The notes under the pieces: model-generated
Told to the model about the DNA's origin: nothing
Databases searched by the model: none
The model's input: only the letters and a program-made list of their open reading frames with translations
Made by a program: the position numbers and the translations under genes
Source: Rhizodiscina lignyota
Taxonomy: Eukaryota > Ascomycota > Dothideomycetes > Aulographales > Rhizodiscinaceae
Reading direction: 5' to 3'
NCBI GenBank assembly: GCA_010015805.1
Contig: ML978127.1
Location: 1,302,001 to 1,366,000, forward strand
Length of the DNA: 64,000 nucleotides
Part shown: piece after piece, positions 34,356-45,399 of the stretch
Layout: every line of letters begins with the position of its first letter
Position numbering within the stretch: the stretch's first letter is position 1

Positions 34356-35543
34356 CTAAAGATCACCTTCTCGTTCATCAGTCCGCTCCATCCTCTTCAC
34401 CACTCTTTCAAACTCCTCAACTTCCTCCATCTTCATTGGATATGTATATTCTCCAAGTGGATAACTCCGTTGTTTCACCTCATCTTTATAAGTTTCAATC
34501 GCCTTCAACGCCTCGCTCCAAACATCCCCATACTTCTTCACAAACTTTGGTAAATACCGTCCCGGTGGGAAATTTCCTAACATATCTGTCTGCACAAGCA
34601 CCTGCCCGCTACATCCTGCACCGGCGCCAATACCAATTGTTGGTATCTTCAGTTTTTTCGTTACGAAATCTGCAACTGGTGCAGGAATCGCTTCCAGCAC
34701 GACACCAAACGCACCAGCTTCTTGGACGGCGAGAGCATCGGCGAGGATGGCAAGCGCAGACGCTACAGACTTGCCTTGCACGCGGAAACCGCCAAGCGCA
34801 TTTTGGCGTTGTGGAGTAAGACCAATGTGTGCGAGGACGGGGATACCGGCGCGGGTTATGGCGGCGATGGTGGGGGCCATGCCCGCACCACCTTCGAGCT
34901 TGATGGCGTGGCACCGGCCTTGCTTTACGAGGCGGATTGAGGATTCGACGGCTTGCTCTGGAGATACTTCGTACGAACCCATGGGGAGGTCACCGACCTA
35001 AGAAAGAGAAGTCACATCAGCATTGGTAGAAGGGAAGAGACAGAAAGAGTCGAGGTGAGAGTTATATGGAGAGCATGTATGATGCGGAGGGGGACCAACA
35101 ATGAAAGCACTCCTTGTAGCCCTTGCTACACTCCGGCAATGCATTATCATCTCCTCCAGCAGCACCTCGCTTGTGTCTTCCATACCAAGGGCCACCATTG
35201 CTAGACTATCCCCCACTAGTACCATGTCCATACCAGCATGGTCGGCGACGTGTGCGGATGGAAAGTCGTGCGCCGTAATCATGGTGATGGGCTCGTTCTT
35301 GTTATACAGGGATTGTAGCGTGGCAAGTGTAACTTTCTTTCGAGCCTTCGCTGGCGGTGTACCCATTGGGGAGTGGGAAGAATGACGGACTTGGAGCACA
35401 GTGGAGGTTTGGATTGGAGTACAGGCGATTGCTGGGTGTATCGGTGACTGCCATGGCCGCATTGATGAGGTTGTGGATACTATGGCGGAGGCATTGCGAG
35501 GTGTATGTCTTGATGCTATTGTCCTCGCCAAGGCACGAGACAT
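34356..35543 (-). CDS. ECM31: 3-methyl-2-oxobutanoate hydroxymethyltransferase
   Basis: Two minus-strand exons, 35543-35100 and 34997-34356, 361 aa. The intron uses a weaker GTTGGT donor and a CTTAG acceptor. The first 65 residues are Ser/Arg-rich and lack acids, like a mitochondrial presequence. The enzyme core starts at KVTLATLQSLYNKNEPITM. It carries the metal and ketoisovalerate site motif VLVGDSLAMV, then FIVGDLPMGSYE, IKLEGG, GGFRVQGKS and the late IPTIGIGAG block, all landmarks of PanB. It adds a hydroxymethyl group from methylene-tetrahydrofolate to ketoisovalerate, giving ketopantoate, the first step to pantothenate and CoA. The gene ends 222 bp from the convergent ATG12. Confidence 0.94.
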
Positions 35544-36732
35544 CTTGGACTATGGGGGCTGTGGTAATGGGGGTATCGTAAGGGAATCTGATACGCCTGA
35601 TTCAAAGAGAGGATCAAGAAGGCCGGAGTCCATCTCTCTGTTGCCGCAGCGAGGCGGTGGATTTAAAGAATTGGGTATCGTGATGGGGCGTGCAGCGAAG
35701 ATGTGAGGACGTGTGGTGGAGAGAACGAAGTGCGGTCAGAGCTCGGCTCAGCTGCTGCGGAAGATTCCTCGGTCCGGTGGACTCTGGCCGGTTTCAGCAA
35801 GATGATGATTATCAATGCATTCTCTGTGCCATCTCTCTCGTGCAAATCCGAGGTTGAGGTTTGGTTGGAGGCATGGAGGATGAGACGAGTTCAGCGCTGC
35901 GGTGGGTTTGATCGCGCTCTTTGTGCCACTGACATTGTGCCTTGACTGTTGACCATTCCGACCAATCACAGGCCAAGGAAGTAGTGGACCGAATAGTTCG
36001 GAGCGCTCTTTACCAATTCCTATGGCAGGCGATGGACATGGCACTTTCGCCTTCATCGATAGCTCATGGCGTAATGTGCACCCTGTTCGCCCCATATTGC
36101 GGAACTGGTCAAGTGCCACCCCGGCTATGCGCTTCGATGATTGGTAGTCGGCGGCCATCGGGGTAGCACTGTGGAGCGCTCCGTAATGATGCGGATTCCC
36201 TGCATGATCTCGTGGTTCCTTAGGCCGTGGCCGTGACCTGGTCACCACCTCCAACATCACATCACCCCAACCTTGCCCCGTTCCTGACAACAAACCCTCC
36301 TTCCCTCCTGCCACCTGTGCATCTTGCCCCTACGTCCAGCCTTAAAGCAAGCTCTCGCCTCTCTCGCCCGACCTTTCCTTAGCCCAGCAACCCAACGAGC
36401 CAGCGTCAAAGAACCGTCAAAAGGCCCGCGTATCAACCGCTAGCACCCAACAACGCACTGCGTACAAGGCGGACAAAGAGCAACGACAACACCAGATTCG
36501 GCCGTAATCGGGCCATCCGCGGCAGTCACCTGAGAAATTCAGGCGTCATCGGCAAATCCGACCACAATATAATCGCCTTCCCCACGTAGAGCCTTCCGTG
36601 GTGATTGCCTCCAGTCTCGCTACACTGTCGACAGAGCCTTGAACCTCGGAGCAGCTCTTCAATTATAAGGCACGCACATCTTCACGAGCATTACTCTGGG
36701 AGGAGCAGGGTACTGCGGACAAGAGCGGCAAG
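35544..36732. promoter_or_regulatory. Divergent promoter region ECM31 / UBC8
   Basis: 1.2 kb between two divergent housekeeping genes. A CCAAT box lies near 35962. No gene or clear repeat seen; the open frames here change phase and lack motifs. Confidence 0.4.
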
Positions 36733-37497
36733 ATGAGTAGTCCAAAGCGGAGGATCGAGACAGACGTGATGAAGATGTGAGCTTCCTGCCTAGCTATTAC
36801 GTTCCTGCTCGAACCAAATATTAACATGTACTTCTAATCATAGGCTCATGAGCGACTATGAGGTCACGCTCGTCAACGATAACATGCAGGAGTTCTACGT
36901 GCGCTTCAAGGGCCCCGAAGAGACACCATTCTCCGGTGGATTGTGGAAGATCCACGTCGAGCTCCCAGACCAGTATCCGTACAAGAGCCCTAGCATTGGT
37001 TTCATGAACAGGATATTCCACCCCAACATCGACGAGATGTGTGTTCCCCCTTCCCTTTTCCCTTCTTCCAAGGTCATCTGCCGTTGGTTTGAACTTTCCC
37101 CCAACGGGGAGCAACGGTCAACCCCACCACGTTCGAACAACGTCAGGCTAACATTCAGCGTCCGTGCAGATCTGGCTCCGTGTGCCTCGACGTCATCAAC
37201 CAGACCTGGTCGCCCATGTACGACATGATCAACATCTTCGAAGTCTTCCTCCCTCAGCTGCTGCGCTACCCCAACCCTACCGACCCTCTGAACGGCGAGG
37301 CAGCAGCGCTCATGATGCGCGAGCCGAAGAGCTATGAGGCGAAGGTCAAGGAGTACGTCCTCAAGTACGCGAGCAAGGACGCTGCAGACGAGGCAGGTGA
37401 AGAGGATGAGAGCGACGACGACATGAGCAGCGTGGGCAGCTACGAGGCGAATGACGATGACGAGGAGGAAGCTGCTGGTAACATGGATGATATCTGA
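36733..37497 (+). CDS. UBC8: Ubiquitin-conjugating enzyme E2, Ubc8/UBE2H class (188 aa)
   Basis: Three exons: 36733-36776, 36844-37038, 37170-37497. The product starts [21 protein letters not shown], as in Ubc8 orthologues. The E2 fold follows ([40 protein letters not shown]) and the active-site block [18 protein letters not shown], placing the catalytic Cys at residue 85. The class-specific [20 protein letters not shown] comes next. The C-terminal tail is strongly acidic ([12 protein letters not shown]), another Ubc8 feature. In yeast, Ubc8 works with the GID/CTLH ligase to ubiquitinate gluconeogenic enzymes when glucose returns. Confidence 0.95.
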
Positions 37498-37804
37498 GCG
37501 GCATGCCGCAGCTCTTACGAAGGCTAAAGAGCCACACAGGATGAATATACGGTTTGCATGTCGACATGAATTAGGACGGCGCTGATACCATCGGCGCTGG
37601 GATATGAGGCGCTGCCAAGTGGGACACAAGGTGACCACGGCGTCCTACTGCTTTTGCTATTCGGAACGGGAACTGGGATCGGGAACTGGATAAGGACTTT
37701 GGCATAGGGCGCTCGGCACAGCATGTAATTACTTTTCTCACGACATAGCTGAAATCCCCCATCTGTCTAACTTCAAACGCTTCAACTTCTTGTCCTTTGC
37801 AACC
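37498..37804. other. Convergent intergenic spacer
   Basis: 3' flank shared by UBC8 and the GNAT gene. Nothing recognisable. Confidence 0.5.
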
Positions 37805-38404
37805 TCAGTGGTGAGGATTCCCCGCCCCCGCGCCTTTCCTTACCATGCAAACCAGCCCGTCTTCGTCCAAACCCGTGCCGCTCATGCCCAATTCCCGCTC
37901 GTAGAACTTCACAGCGGGCCCTTTCTTCCCTGTCAATAGCAAGAAGCGACGCAGCTTAGGGATCGCGGATACCACTTCATTGATGCAGGAGATGAGCCAT
38001 ATCCCAAGGCCTTTGCCCTGCTGGGACGGCACTACATATACATCCTTCGAGAGTCAATTTGTTCAGACACGGCACATTTTTTAATTCTCGGGATAAAGTG
38101 AACGTACAGTAAGATAAGCGGTCGTAACGTAATCCGTCATAAGTCTCGCCATGCCAATTTGCTCCAAGGTTGGATTGTTCCCGGTCTTTGGATCTGCGGA
38201 GTGCTGAATGTAGAGGCCGAAGTTGCAGCCATGTTCAAGAAGAATGTCCAGCTGATCCGGGGGGACGGGCCCGGTCCAGTACATCTCTGGCGTCTCGAAT
38301 GCTTTAAGAACGAAATCACGAGAGATGAGCGATGTGTCGGTGGAAATGATAAAGGTCGTGGCGTCGACTGTGCGATTCCATGTCTGAGGTTGAAGATGTG
38401 GCAT
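37805..38404 (-). CDS. GNAT-family N-acetyltransferase (178 aa)
   Basis: Two minus-strand exons, 38404-38108 and 38044-37805; the GTACGT donor and GAAG acceptor join in phase 0. I chose ATG 38404 (MPHLQPQTWNR); the frame is open 40 codons further upstream, but that part reads like leader sequence. The acetyl-CoA binding loop lies just after the intron: VYVVPSQQGKGLGIWLI matches the R/Q-x-x-G-x-G/A motif. It is followed by the beta5 segment (FLLLTGKKGPAVKFYERELGM), with KFYE in the usual position. The region before it (QIGMARLMTDY, TAYL) corresponds to beta4. This resembles small fungal GNAT proteins of unknown substrate. Confidence 0.85.
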
Positions 38405-38817
38405 TTTCAGAAGGGAAAGAGACGAAAAGACTTCAGGGAAATGTATGAGTGAAACTGAAATCAATTGAAAGTTGGAATCTAGAAATTTGAAAGGAGGATG
38501 CCCGATTGCGAGGTATGACTCCACAGTCCTACCTTGTCGATCTATCCTCCGAGTCTATACAACAGGGCGTCAGGAACGATCCCACAGAACGCAAGATCGT
38601 ATGGTGCATAGTTAGCTTGAAGTTTCTCCGGAATACATCTCCGGCTTTAAGATTCTGAATATCTCTGTGGCCGAGTGGGTTTCCTAATCAATTGAGGCAT
38701 GTCGAGCGAAATTCCTCACCGAGCTATACCCGATGCAGAGCCGATACATGAAGAAGTGTTTGCATTAGATTAACAACAGTGATAATATTGTTCCCTTTTA
38801 TATCAGTGTTGTGATAA
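38405..38817. other. Spacer between BFR2 and the GNAT gene
   Basis: 413 bp between two minus-strand genes: the terminator of BFR2 and promoter of the GNAT gene. A tRNA A-box-like GTGGCCGAGTGG occurs near 38669, but no B-box or cloverleaf follows. Nothing else seen. Confidence 0.4.
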
Positions 38818-40403
38818 CTATGACCTGAACAGCATCAACCCTTCCGCTCCCTGTAAAGCATCTGCTTCTATCTCATCTTCATCGCCACTACTCTCCCTCT
38901 CCTCACCCAATGCCATCCTCCGTCCAAACAAGCTTCCGAATAGTTCATCAACCTGCCGTTCTCCCCATCTCCCCCTATCCTCCGGTGCCATAAAATTCTG
39001 TAGCTTCTCATGCACCGTATACCTCAACTTCCTCCCCTTACTCGCCTTCGTATCAACCACCTTCTTCGTCTTTGCATCACGCACCGCCTGCCACGGCGCA
39101 CTAAAGTTGAAACCGGCACCTGCTGCACTTGCAGAGTCGCTGCGCCGCTCCAGTAGCTCTTTCAGAAGGAGCCCGTAAAAGTCTGCGTCGTCATAGATGT
39201 GCGGTGATTCCGCCCCTCCAGATTTCGCCTGCACAGGTGCACATGAGCGTGGTGTACGAGTCCGTTTGACGAGGCGGTCTTTGTCGAGGAGCTGACCGTT
39301 GAGAACATCGCTCAGCGTCTGTTCTTTCGTATTATTCAGTCTGCCTCGTGTGCTGGTGAGCGCCGCAGTAGCACCTCGTGCTTTGGCAGACCATTTGTTC
39401 AAGACTGCCTGGCGGTGCGGTCGGGCCGTCGAGTCGTATGATTTCATGTGTGACCAGAGTTCGTCGGCGGTGGAATCTATAGAAAATTCGGTGTGTTTTC
39501 GCTTTGAGCCAGTGCGCGATGCTTCTAGGCTTGATCGGAATTCATTAAGCGAATTCCATAGGGAGAATGCAGCGGTTTCAGCAGCCCTCATAGTCTCGGT
39601 ACCCTTCTCCTCATCAAATTCCGCTGCGTCCGGTGCGGCGAGCGAATTGGTAGCAATTAATGCCTTTTGCAGTCTGATTCGGACATTTAAAAGGGTGTCG
39701 AATGTACTACGTTGATTTTTGACCGCCTTGCCCTTTTCGACATCAGCCTTTGCCGCTTGGGATATGGTTGCCGCAACATTCTTTTGGTCCTGAGCCATTA
39801 TCCGGCGTAGCTCTGCGCGATCAATGCCATCCTCTTCCCCCGACTGTCCAAAGCCATCTTCATCATCGTCGTCCTCTGTCTCATCTTCCATCGAGTCGGA
39901 CTCGTCGCCATCGAGTTCGTCTGAACCGTCGTCCTCACTCCCACTGGTGTCTGAGCCATATGTATCATGCGCCCCGCCATTCAATCGTCGAGTATTAACT
40001 TCGCGCTGGTCATCGCTCCCTTCATCGACCTCATCTTCCCCAAAATCTCGCTCGAGAGGGTCGTCGCTGTCCTCGTTGAAAGCATCCTCTCGGCTAACCC
40101 TGGAACCTTTATATTGCGGTCCCAGAGGAACTCCATCGCGCTTCCGCAATTTGCTCTTCCCAACTTCTACGTAGTGATCGCGAGCATGATCTTCGCTTTC
40201 TGACCCTGAGTCGATGGCGGAATCGTCGCTGCGGCTTTCATAGCCATTCAGCTCTTCGGGGTCGACATCTGCATGGAGAAATCTCTGTCAGTAAGTGTAT
40301 TGGGCGTATTTAGACATCTTCCATAACTGCTACCTTTTGGCCGTGTATCGTCAAGCTCTGCGAATTGCTCTGCAACCGTTTTGGGTCGTCTGGACTTCGC
40401 CAT
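38818..40403 (-). CDS. BFR2: Bfr2/AATF-like ribosome biogenesis protein (506 aa)
   Basis: Two minus-strand exons, 40403-40334 and 40268-38818. The first encodes MAKSRRPKTVAEQFAELDD. A long acidic region follows (SDTSGSEDDGSDELDGDESD), typical of the family. The AATF core has KNVAATISQAAKADVEKGKAV and FDTLLNVRIRLQKAL. The C-terminal TRAUB domain is visible around IYDDADFYGLLLKELLERRS, and KASKGRKLRYTVHEKLQNFM, highly conserved in Bfr2 and AATF, is close to the end. In yeast Bfr2 joins the small-subunit processome in the nucleolus and is needed for early pre-rRNA cleavage. The intron splits the coding sequence after residue 23. Confidence 0.93.
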
Positions 40404-40743
40404 TGTTGGAGATGGCTGACGCAAAAGGTGTGGCTCCAGAAAATCATGCTGAAATCTTGGCATTATTTTTCTCTACCGGAGTTTAGCGAGTTAACTCCGA
40501 CAAGTATATAAACGAAAAGCTTTTCGTGCCGACGCATCTATGAATATAAACTTGGATATAATTTATATAGGCAGGAATTATATCCAAACTCGATTTATTT
40601 CCCAAAGGCATAATTTCATCTACGTAGGATCCACAGTACAAATTGAGCCACTGGTTCATCCGAGATCTTGGCCATGGAGGGTGAGAGGAGACGTGCAGTG
40701 TCCCAGAGAAGAATGCAATTGAGTTGGAAGGCAAGCTTCCAGC
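40404..40743. other. Spacer between MFS gene and BFR2, with hairpin
   Basis: 340 bp between the 3' end of the MFS gene and the 5' end of BFR2, both minus strand. It is AT-rich in the middle. A perfect 12-bp inverted repeat at 40552-40587 is listed separately. Confidence 0.5.
40552..40587. repeat. Perfect 12-bp inverted repeat with 12-nt loop
   Basis: TTGGATATAATT at 40552-40563 and its exact reverse complement AATTATATCCAA at 40576-40587 flank a 12-nt loop. It lies about 150 bp past the MFS stop and upstream of BFR2. It could form a cruciform or RNA hairpin, or bind a dimeric factor. Confidence 0.85.
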
Positions 40744-42685
40744 TCAAAGTGCGTATCTAAAGAAGGGACTCTTGTCCCCCATGTCCACAAGCTCCTTATC
40801 GGTATATCTGGCCCTGATTCCCTCTTCTCCAATATCCGCAAGGAGTTTGTCTCTTTTCCTATTCTCCAGGGCGTATGCGAATCGCAGAACCAAAACTGCG
40901 AACACACCTAGGCAAAGCATGCCGAGTGATGCCCCAAAGCCAGTGGGATACTTCGGAGCTTCTCGAAGGAGGTAGATATTGGAGCCCATGATGGCTCCCA
41001 TGTTACCGACAGAGATCATGACGGCCATGCCGACAGCTCGTTTTGAAGATGGCGCGAGATTATTCGCTGTCGCAGTGGTTAGCAACGCAGGACGCAACCA
41101 GAATGCGAGTCAAGGGGCTTGTCTCAGACTCACCAGCCCAAGCTATCATAGGTGCAAAGCCACCGTACATTCCTGCGGCGAGAGGGAACAGAAAGCCATA
41201 TGTCAAGCCGGGATATTTAGGATGGGGAATGGCTAACTCTGCAATCAAGCCAATTCCTCCGACGGCATAGCTGCAAAAGATGAAGATCCATCGGACGCGG
41301 ACTCTGTCGGACCAGAATGCTAGAATAAGCACGACTATCACCGCACAAACATAGATGGGTATCGTAAGTAACTGAGCATTCGCCGCGGAGTAGCCGAGGT
41401 CCTCAATTGCAGTTGGGGCTATAGCCGCAAAACTACATCGCGATTAGCAAAGGGGAATACACGCACTGAAATAGCTCGGCAAAGTGTGGGCAGATGGTGG
41501 CGGATCGAAGCTTACCCATAAAGACTGATACTGTTAGCCCAGAAAACCATGACCATACACCACATTTTCCACTCCGTTAATCCAGCTTTGATCAGTTGCC
41601 AATTGATTCGATCTCTGTTTGTCACATGGCCTTGGCCGGTGCCTGTTTCGATGGCGATGCGATTGATAACCCACTCTTTCTCTTCCTTGTTTAAAAATTT
41701 AGCCGTCTCCGGATTATCTGGAAGGATGGCCCATAGAACAAAGGACATGGCAACAGGTACTAGTCCCTCAAGGATGAAAATCCTGTATTGCAGTGAGCCA
41801 CGGGCCACATTGTTCATATTGCGCAGGGCTCGTTCTTGAAGCCATGGTTACAGAAAAGGAATCGTCAATTAAGTAAGGGGTGACATACCATTGCCAACCA
41901 CTTCTTCCTCCGATCCCATCCATCTTCTCGATAGCAAACGCCAGGAGGCCGGAGAAGGCGCCAGACATCGATGCTGAAGCGTAAAAAATCGCAAAGCGTT
42001 GTTGGTATTCATATCGTTTGTACCAAATCGTCAGTAAGAACGTCGCCGCCGGGAAGAATCCAGCCTGTCTAATGGGTTAGTGACCAAGTAAAGAGGCTTT
42101 CAACTCTTGGTCACATACCTCGCAAGTACCGAGGAACCAGCGTGCAGCGAGTAGCCCACCGTAGCTTGATACAACACCCATCAATCTACAGTACATTAGT
42201 AACTGACTCCCACATGGTCACAGTATTCGAATAGTCCCTTACGTCATGACTGTGCCCCAACCAAACAGGAGGATTGATATGTATCTCGAAGGGCGTGTGA
42301 GCTTGAGGAGAATATTGCTCGGTACTTCTAAGAGCGTGTATGGAACGAAGAAGAGAGTGACCGCGGTATTGTAATTTAACCCATGCATATTGAGATCATC
42401 TGTGAGTCCAGCGATCTTTGCATTTCCAATATTAGTTCTGTCGACGAACGCAATGAGGTAAAGGAATGTGAGCAGAGGGATGATTCTCCAGTCGATTTTT
42501 CTGAGTATCCGTCTTTGGTCCGCCTCTGGCAGTTCGATGACAACTAGATCCTCGGTGAGACCATTGTCAACTGTTACGAGCCCGCCCTGCTCCTCAAGTT
42601 CTTTGTCCGAGTGAGTCACGGCGTGCTCATGATGCTCAGTATGTTGGGTAATTTGCTTTTCGTCGTCGATAGAATGGGAAGCCAT
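40744..42685 (-). CDS. MFS transporter, allantoate permease / anion:cation symporter family (524 aa)
   Basis: Six minus-strand exons whose phases all agree: 42685-42243, 42185-42119, 42064-41889, 41782-41516, 41432-41134, 41066-40744. The N-terminus is long, hydrophilic and His/Glu-rich. The first helix follows RILRKIDWRIIPLLTFLYLI and runs into FVDRTNIGNAKIAGL, the signature of the Dal5/Tna1 branch of the MFS. Further landmarks are YTLLEVPSNILLK, LAARWFLGTCEAGFFPA, YASASMSGAFSGLLAF, WQWIFILEGL and PDNPETAKFLNKEEKEW. The family imports allantoate, nicotinate, biotin or other small carboxylates at the plasma membrane; the substrate cannot be assigned here. A 19-nt palindrome lies about 400 bp upstream of the start. 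Confidence 0.92.
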
Positions 42686-43749
42686 ATCGGATGTGACTAT
42701 AACAATTCCCCGCTCATCGAGAGCGATAAGGAACTGAGCATTATATAGGCCAGCTCGGTTATCTCTCGTAGTACACAGTCCCAGCTCTCTTCATTGTGTA
42801 GCTGACGCCCTTGACCAAAGCCTTGGCTTTGGTCTTCGGCGACCAAACAACATGCTTGATACGCAAGGCCAACTCTTGCGGGGTAAAGGGCTTGCTGTCT
42901 CCGCAAAATGACTCGCAGCATGGTATACCTGCTCGGTAAATCTGGGGTAGAGGATGGGGCATGGGCGCTAATTGAGTTAATTCGACGTGGTATCCAGGAT
43001 TGAAACCATGGAACCAGTCCTTTGGGACAGAATAAGAAATGGGAGTACGGAGCTACACCAAAGACGGGCCGAATACAGCTTCCAGAAAGTATGTATAACT
43101 TATACATAACGTAATAGAGAAATTGAGTGGTAGAGCATATTTATCTTACTATACTGCTCGAGCAAGTGTTGCATTCACATAAATCCGTGTGCATCGCAGT
43201 TTCTTTGAATCCGAGATGATATCAGACGTGTTGAAATGATACGGATGGAGGAAAAGCTACTCCACTAGCTCGACGATCATCTACAAGATGACTCGAAGGA
43301 AACAATTGACCTTGGCGACGGGTGCTTTGCATCCGCATGCATCATGCTACTCGGTTACAGACTCGTCTTGTTTGAGGAGTTTCTGCAGAAGAGCCATTGC
43401 AGTATACAACGAAGATGCAGGGTGAACGTTGGTCGAGGTTGGGATCGAAATTCCTCGGGATGTTTTAGCATGGGGTGACAGGGAGAGGGTTGAAACAGAC
43501 TGGGTGCTTGGGAGAATTCAGTCCAAAGTCTTCGGATGAGAGTAGCAAGCTCGAACGTTCTTATACGGGCGTGATGAACCCTGCTATAAAGATGGATAAA
43601 CAAAGCTGCAAAGTGCTGGCCACGGCCCGTGGCATTAGTACGAAAGAGAGCTCACCCGGTCTTGGCGTCGGTGATTTCTCGCCAAAATTTCGACATCAAG
43701 AGGGCCCTTTAACGGTCAAAAGCGAACCCATATTATTAAATATGTGATA
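42686..43749. promoter_or_regulatory. Divergent promoter region MFS transporter / IND1
   Basis: 1.06 kb without a supportable gene; a 136-codon minus frame lacks motifs. Carries a 19-nt palindrome at 43090-43108. Confidence 0.45.
43090..43108. promoter_or_regulatory. 19-nt perfect palindrome, candidate operator
   Basis: TATGTATAA, one C, then TTATACATA: two perfect 9-nt half-sites around a single central base, 405 bp upstream of the MFS start and about 640 bp upstream of IND1. Such symmetry suits a dimeric regulator. No matching factor is known to me. Confidence 0.5.
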
Positions 43750-44878
43750 ATGCAAAGACGACTCTTCTCAACAGGCAGAAGACTTCTCAGCCATGAAAAC
43801 CCCTTGGTACATTCTATTTTTCCAACAGATGAGCAAGAATTCATGGGTTCTTAGGGACTACCTCGCTCCGGCGCGCCACCACAGATCCCCCGAATGCAGA
43901 GGGGGCTTCCAAAGAAACAGAACATTCGTGATGTGAAGCATGTTGTTGCGGTATCATCAGCAAAAGGAGGCGTTGGGAAGTCCACGATAGCAGGTGAGTC
44001 CCCGAAATGGAAGGATATTGAGGAAAGAGTTTGACAATATCGGAAGTTAACCTCGCATTGTCCCTGGCGCGACTTGGCCATCGAACTGGAATTCTCGACA
44101 CCGATATCTTCGGCCCTTCGATCCCAACATTGCTAAACCTCTCTGGGGAGCCTCGTCTGACAGAAGGTACATCCAAAATCTCTTCAAAATCACGTGATCA
44201 CGCGTTGTTTATTAAATCCCTGATTTAATACGTGTAATATCTACGCGATTTCCGCGTATAAAGTATCAAGATAGAGTCTGCTGACATTCTGACACAGATA
44301 ATCGGCTTATCCCCCTCCAAAACTATGGACTGCCCTCCATGTCCATGGGCTACCTGGTCCCTGAATCTTCACCGGTAGTCTGGCGCGGCCTCATGGTGCA
44401 GAAAGCCCTGCAACAGCTACTCTTCTCCGTCGCATGGCCCTCTCTCGACATTTTAATATTAGATCTGCCCCCTGGAACCGGTGATGTGCAACTCACCATA
44501 ACTCAATCGATACATCTTTCCGGTGCGCTCATCGTGTCGACGCCGCAGGACCTGAGTCTTAAAGACGCGATCCGCGGTGTTGAGATGTTCAAGAAAGTCG
44601 ATGTGAAGATTTTGGGGATGGTACAGAATATGAGCGTGTTCCGGTGCGAGGCGTGCGGGCATGAGCAACACATATTCGGGACCGATGGAGTGAAGCAGAA
44701 GTGCGAAGAGCTGGGAATCAAATTGCTGGGCGACGTCCCTCTGCATGCGCGGATATGCGACGATGCAGATGGGGGAAGGCCGACCGTCGTGGCGGAGCCA
44801 GAGAGTGAGAGGGCTGCAGCATTCCGGGGAATAGCGGAGAGAGTTGCCGATGAGGTCGGGTTTACAAAGAGTGTATGA
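43750..44878 (+). CDS. IND1: Mitochondrial Fe-S assembly P-loop protein for complex I (NUBPL/Ind1), 298 aa
   Basis: Four exons: 43750-43806, 43855-43993, 44047-44166, 44298-44878. The short first exon gives an Arg-rich, acid-poor start ([19 protein letters not shown]), a mitochondrial presequence. Then [13 protein letters not shown] leads into [19 protein letters not shown], the deviant Walker A of the Mrp/NBP35 family (about residues 54-62). Next come [43 protein letters not shown] and the cluster-binding [12 protein letters not shown], with cysteines at about 222 and 225. Ind1 binds a labile 4Fe-4S cluster and helps assemble respiratory complex I in the matrix. Intron 3 is 131 bp and holds several palindromes. 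The exon 3 acceptor is a plain GGAAG. Confidence 0.95.
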
Positions 44879-45399
44879 TTATGTGGTGTGTACTAAAAGG
44901 CTTGAAATAGAGGATTGAATGTGTATGGATGTGTAATTACACATTGACATGACGTTACGGAGCTATAGAGCTAAGCGTACGCTCTTTCTGACTCGCCAGT
45001 GACATAGATTCATCTCCTTTCGTGTTGTCTTAGCAAAAAAGCAATGATAAAGAAAACCAATGGGTATGACAGACTCGTTTACAATGCATGAATGGTATAT
45101 ACAGGCAAGGCCTCTAGCAACAATCGCTCCCACCCGCACGCTATGCAATGGTATGAAGCCATGCAGCCACGCCAGAAATGCTTTCGGAGAATGTAAAAAC
45201 GGGAGTGAAGGACAGTACGAATACAATGCAGTGGTAGGTACGCTCTCTAACAATAACGGCTTTTCGGATGCTGTGAGAGACAAACGTTCACAGGTGCCAA
45301 AGTGATGCCAATTAGGTCTATCCGCCAATATATGCTGATACGCACAGGAAATGTCGATTCGAAACACTGATAACAGGACAGCGAAACGAGGCGATTATT
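44879..45399. other. Convergent intergenic spacer IND1 / DBF4
   Basis: 521 bp of shared 3' flank. No gene or repeat recognised. Confidence 0.5.

Noticed and set aside
38665-38690. tRNA A-box-like GTGGCCGAGTGGG
   Set aside because: No B-box or acceptor-stem pairing follows within 100 bp.
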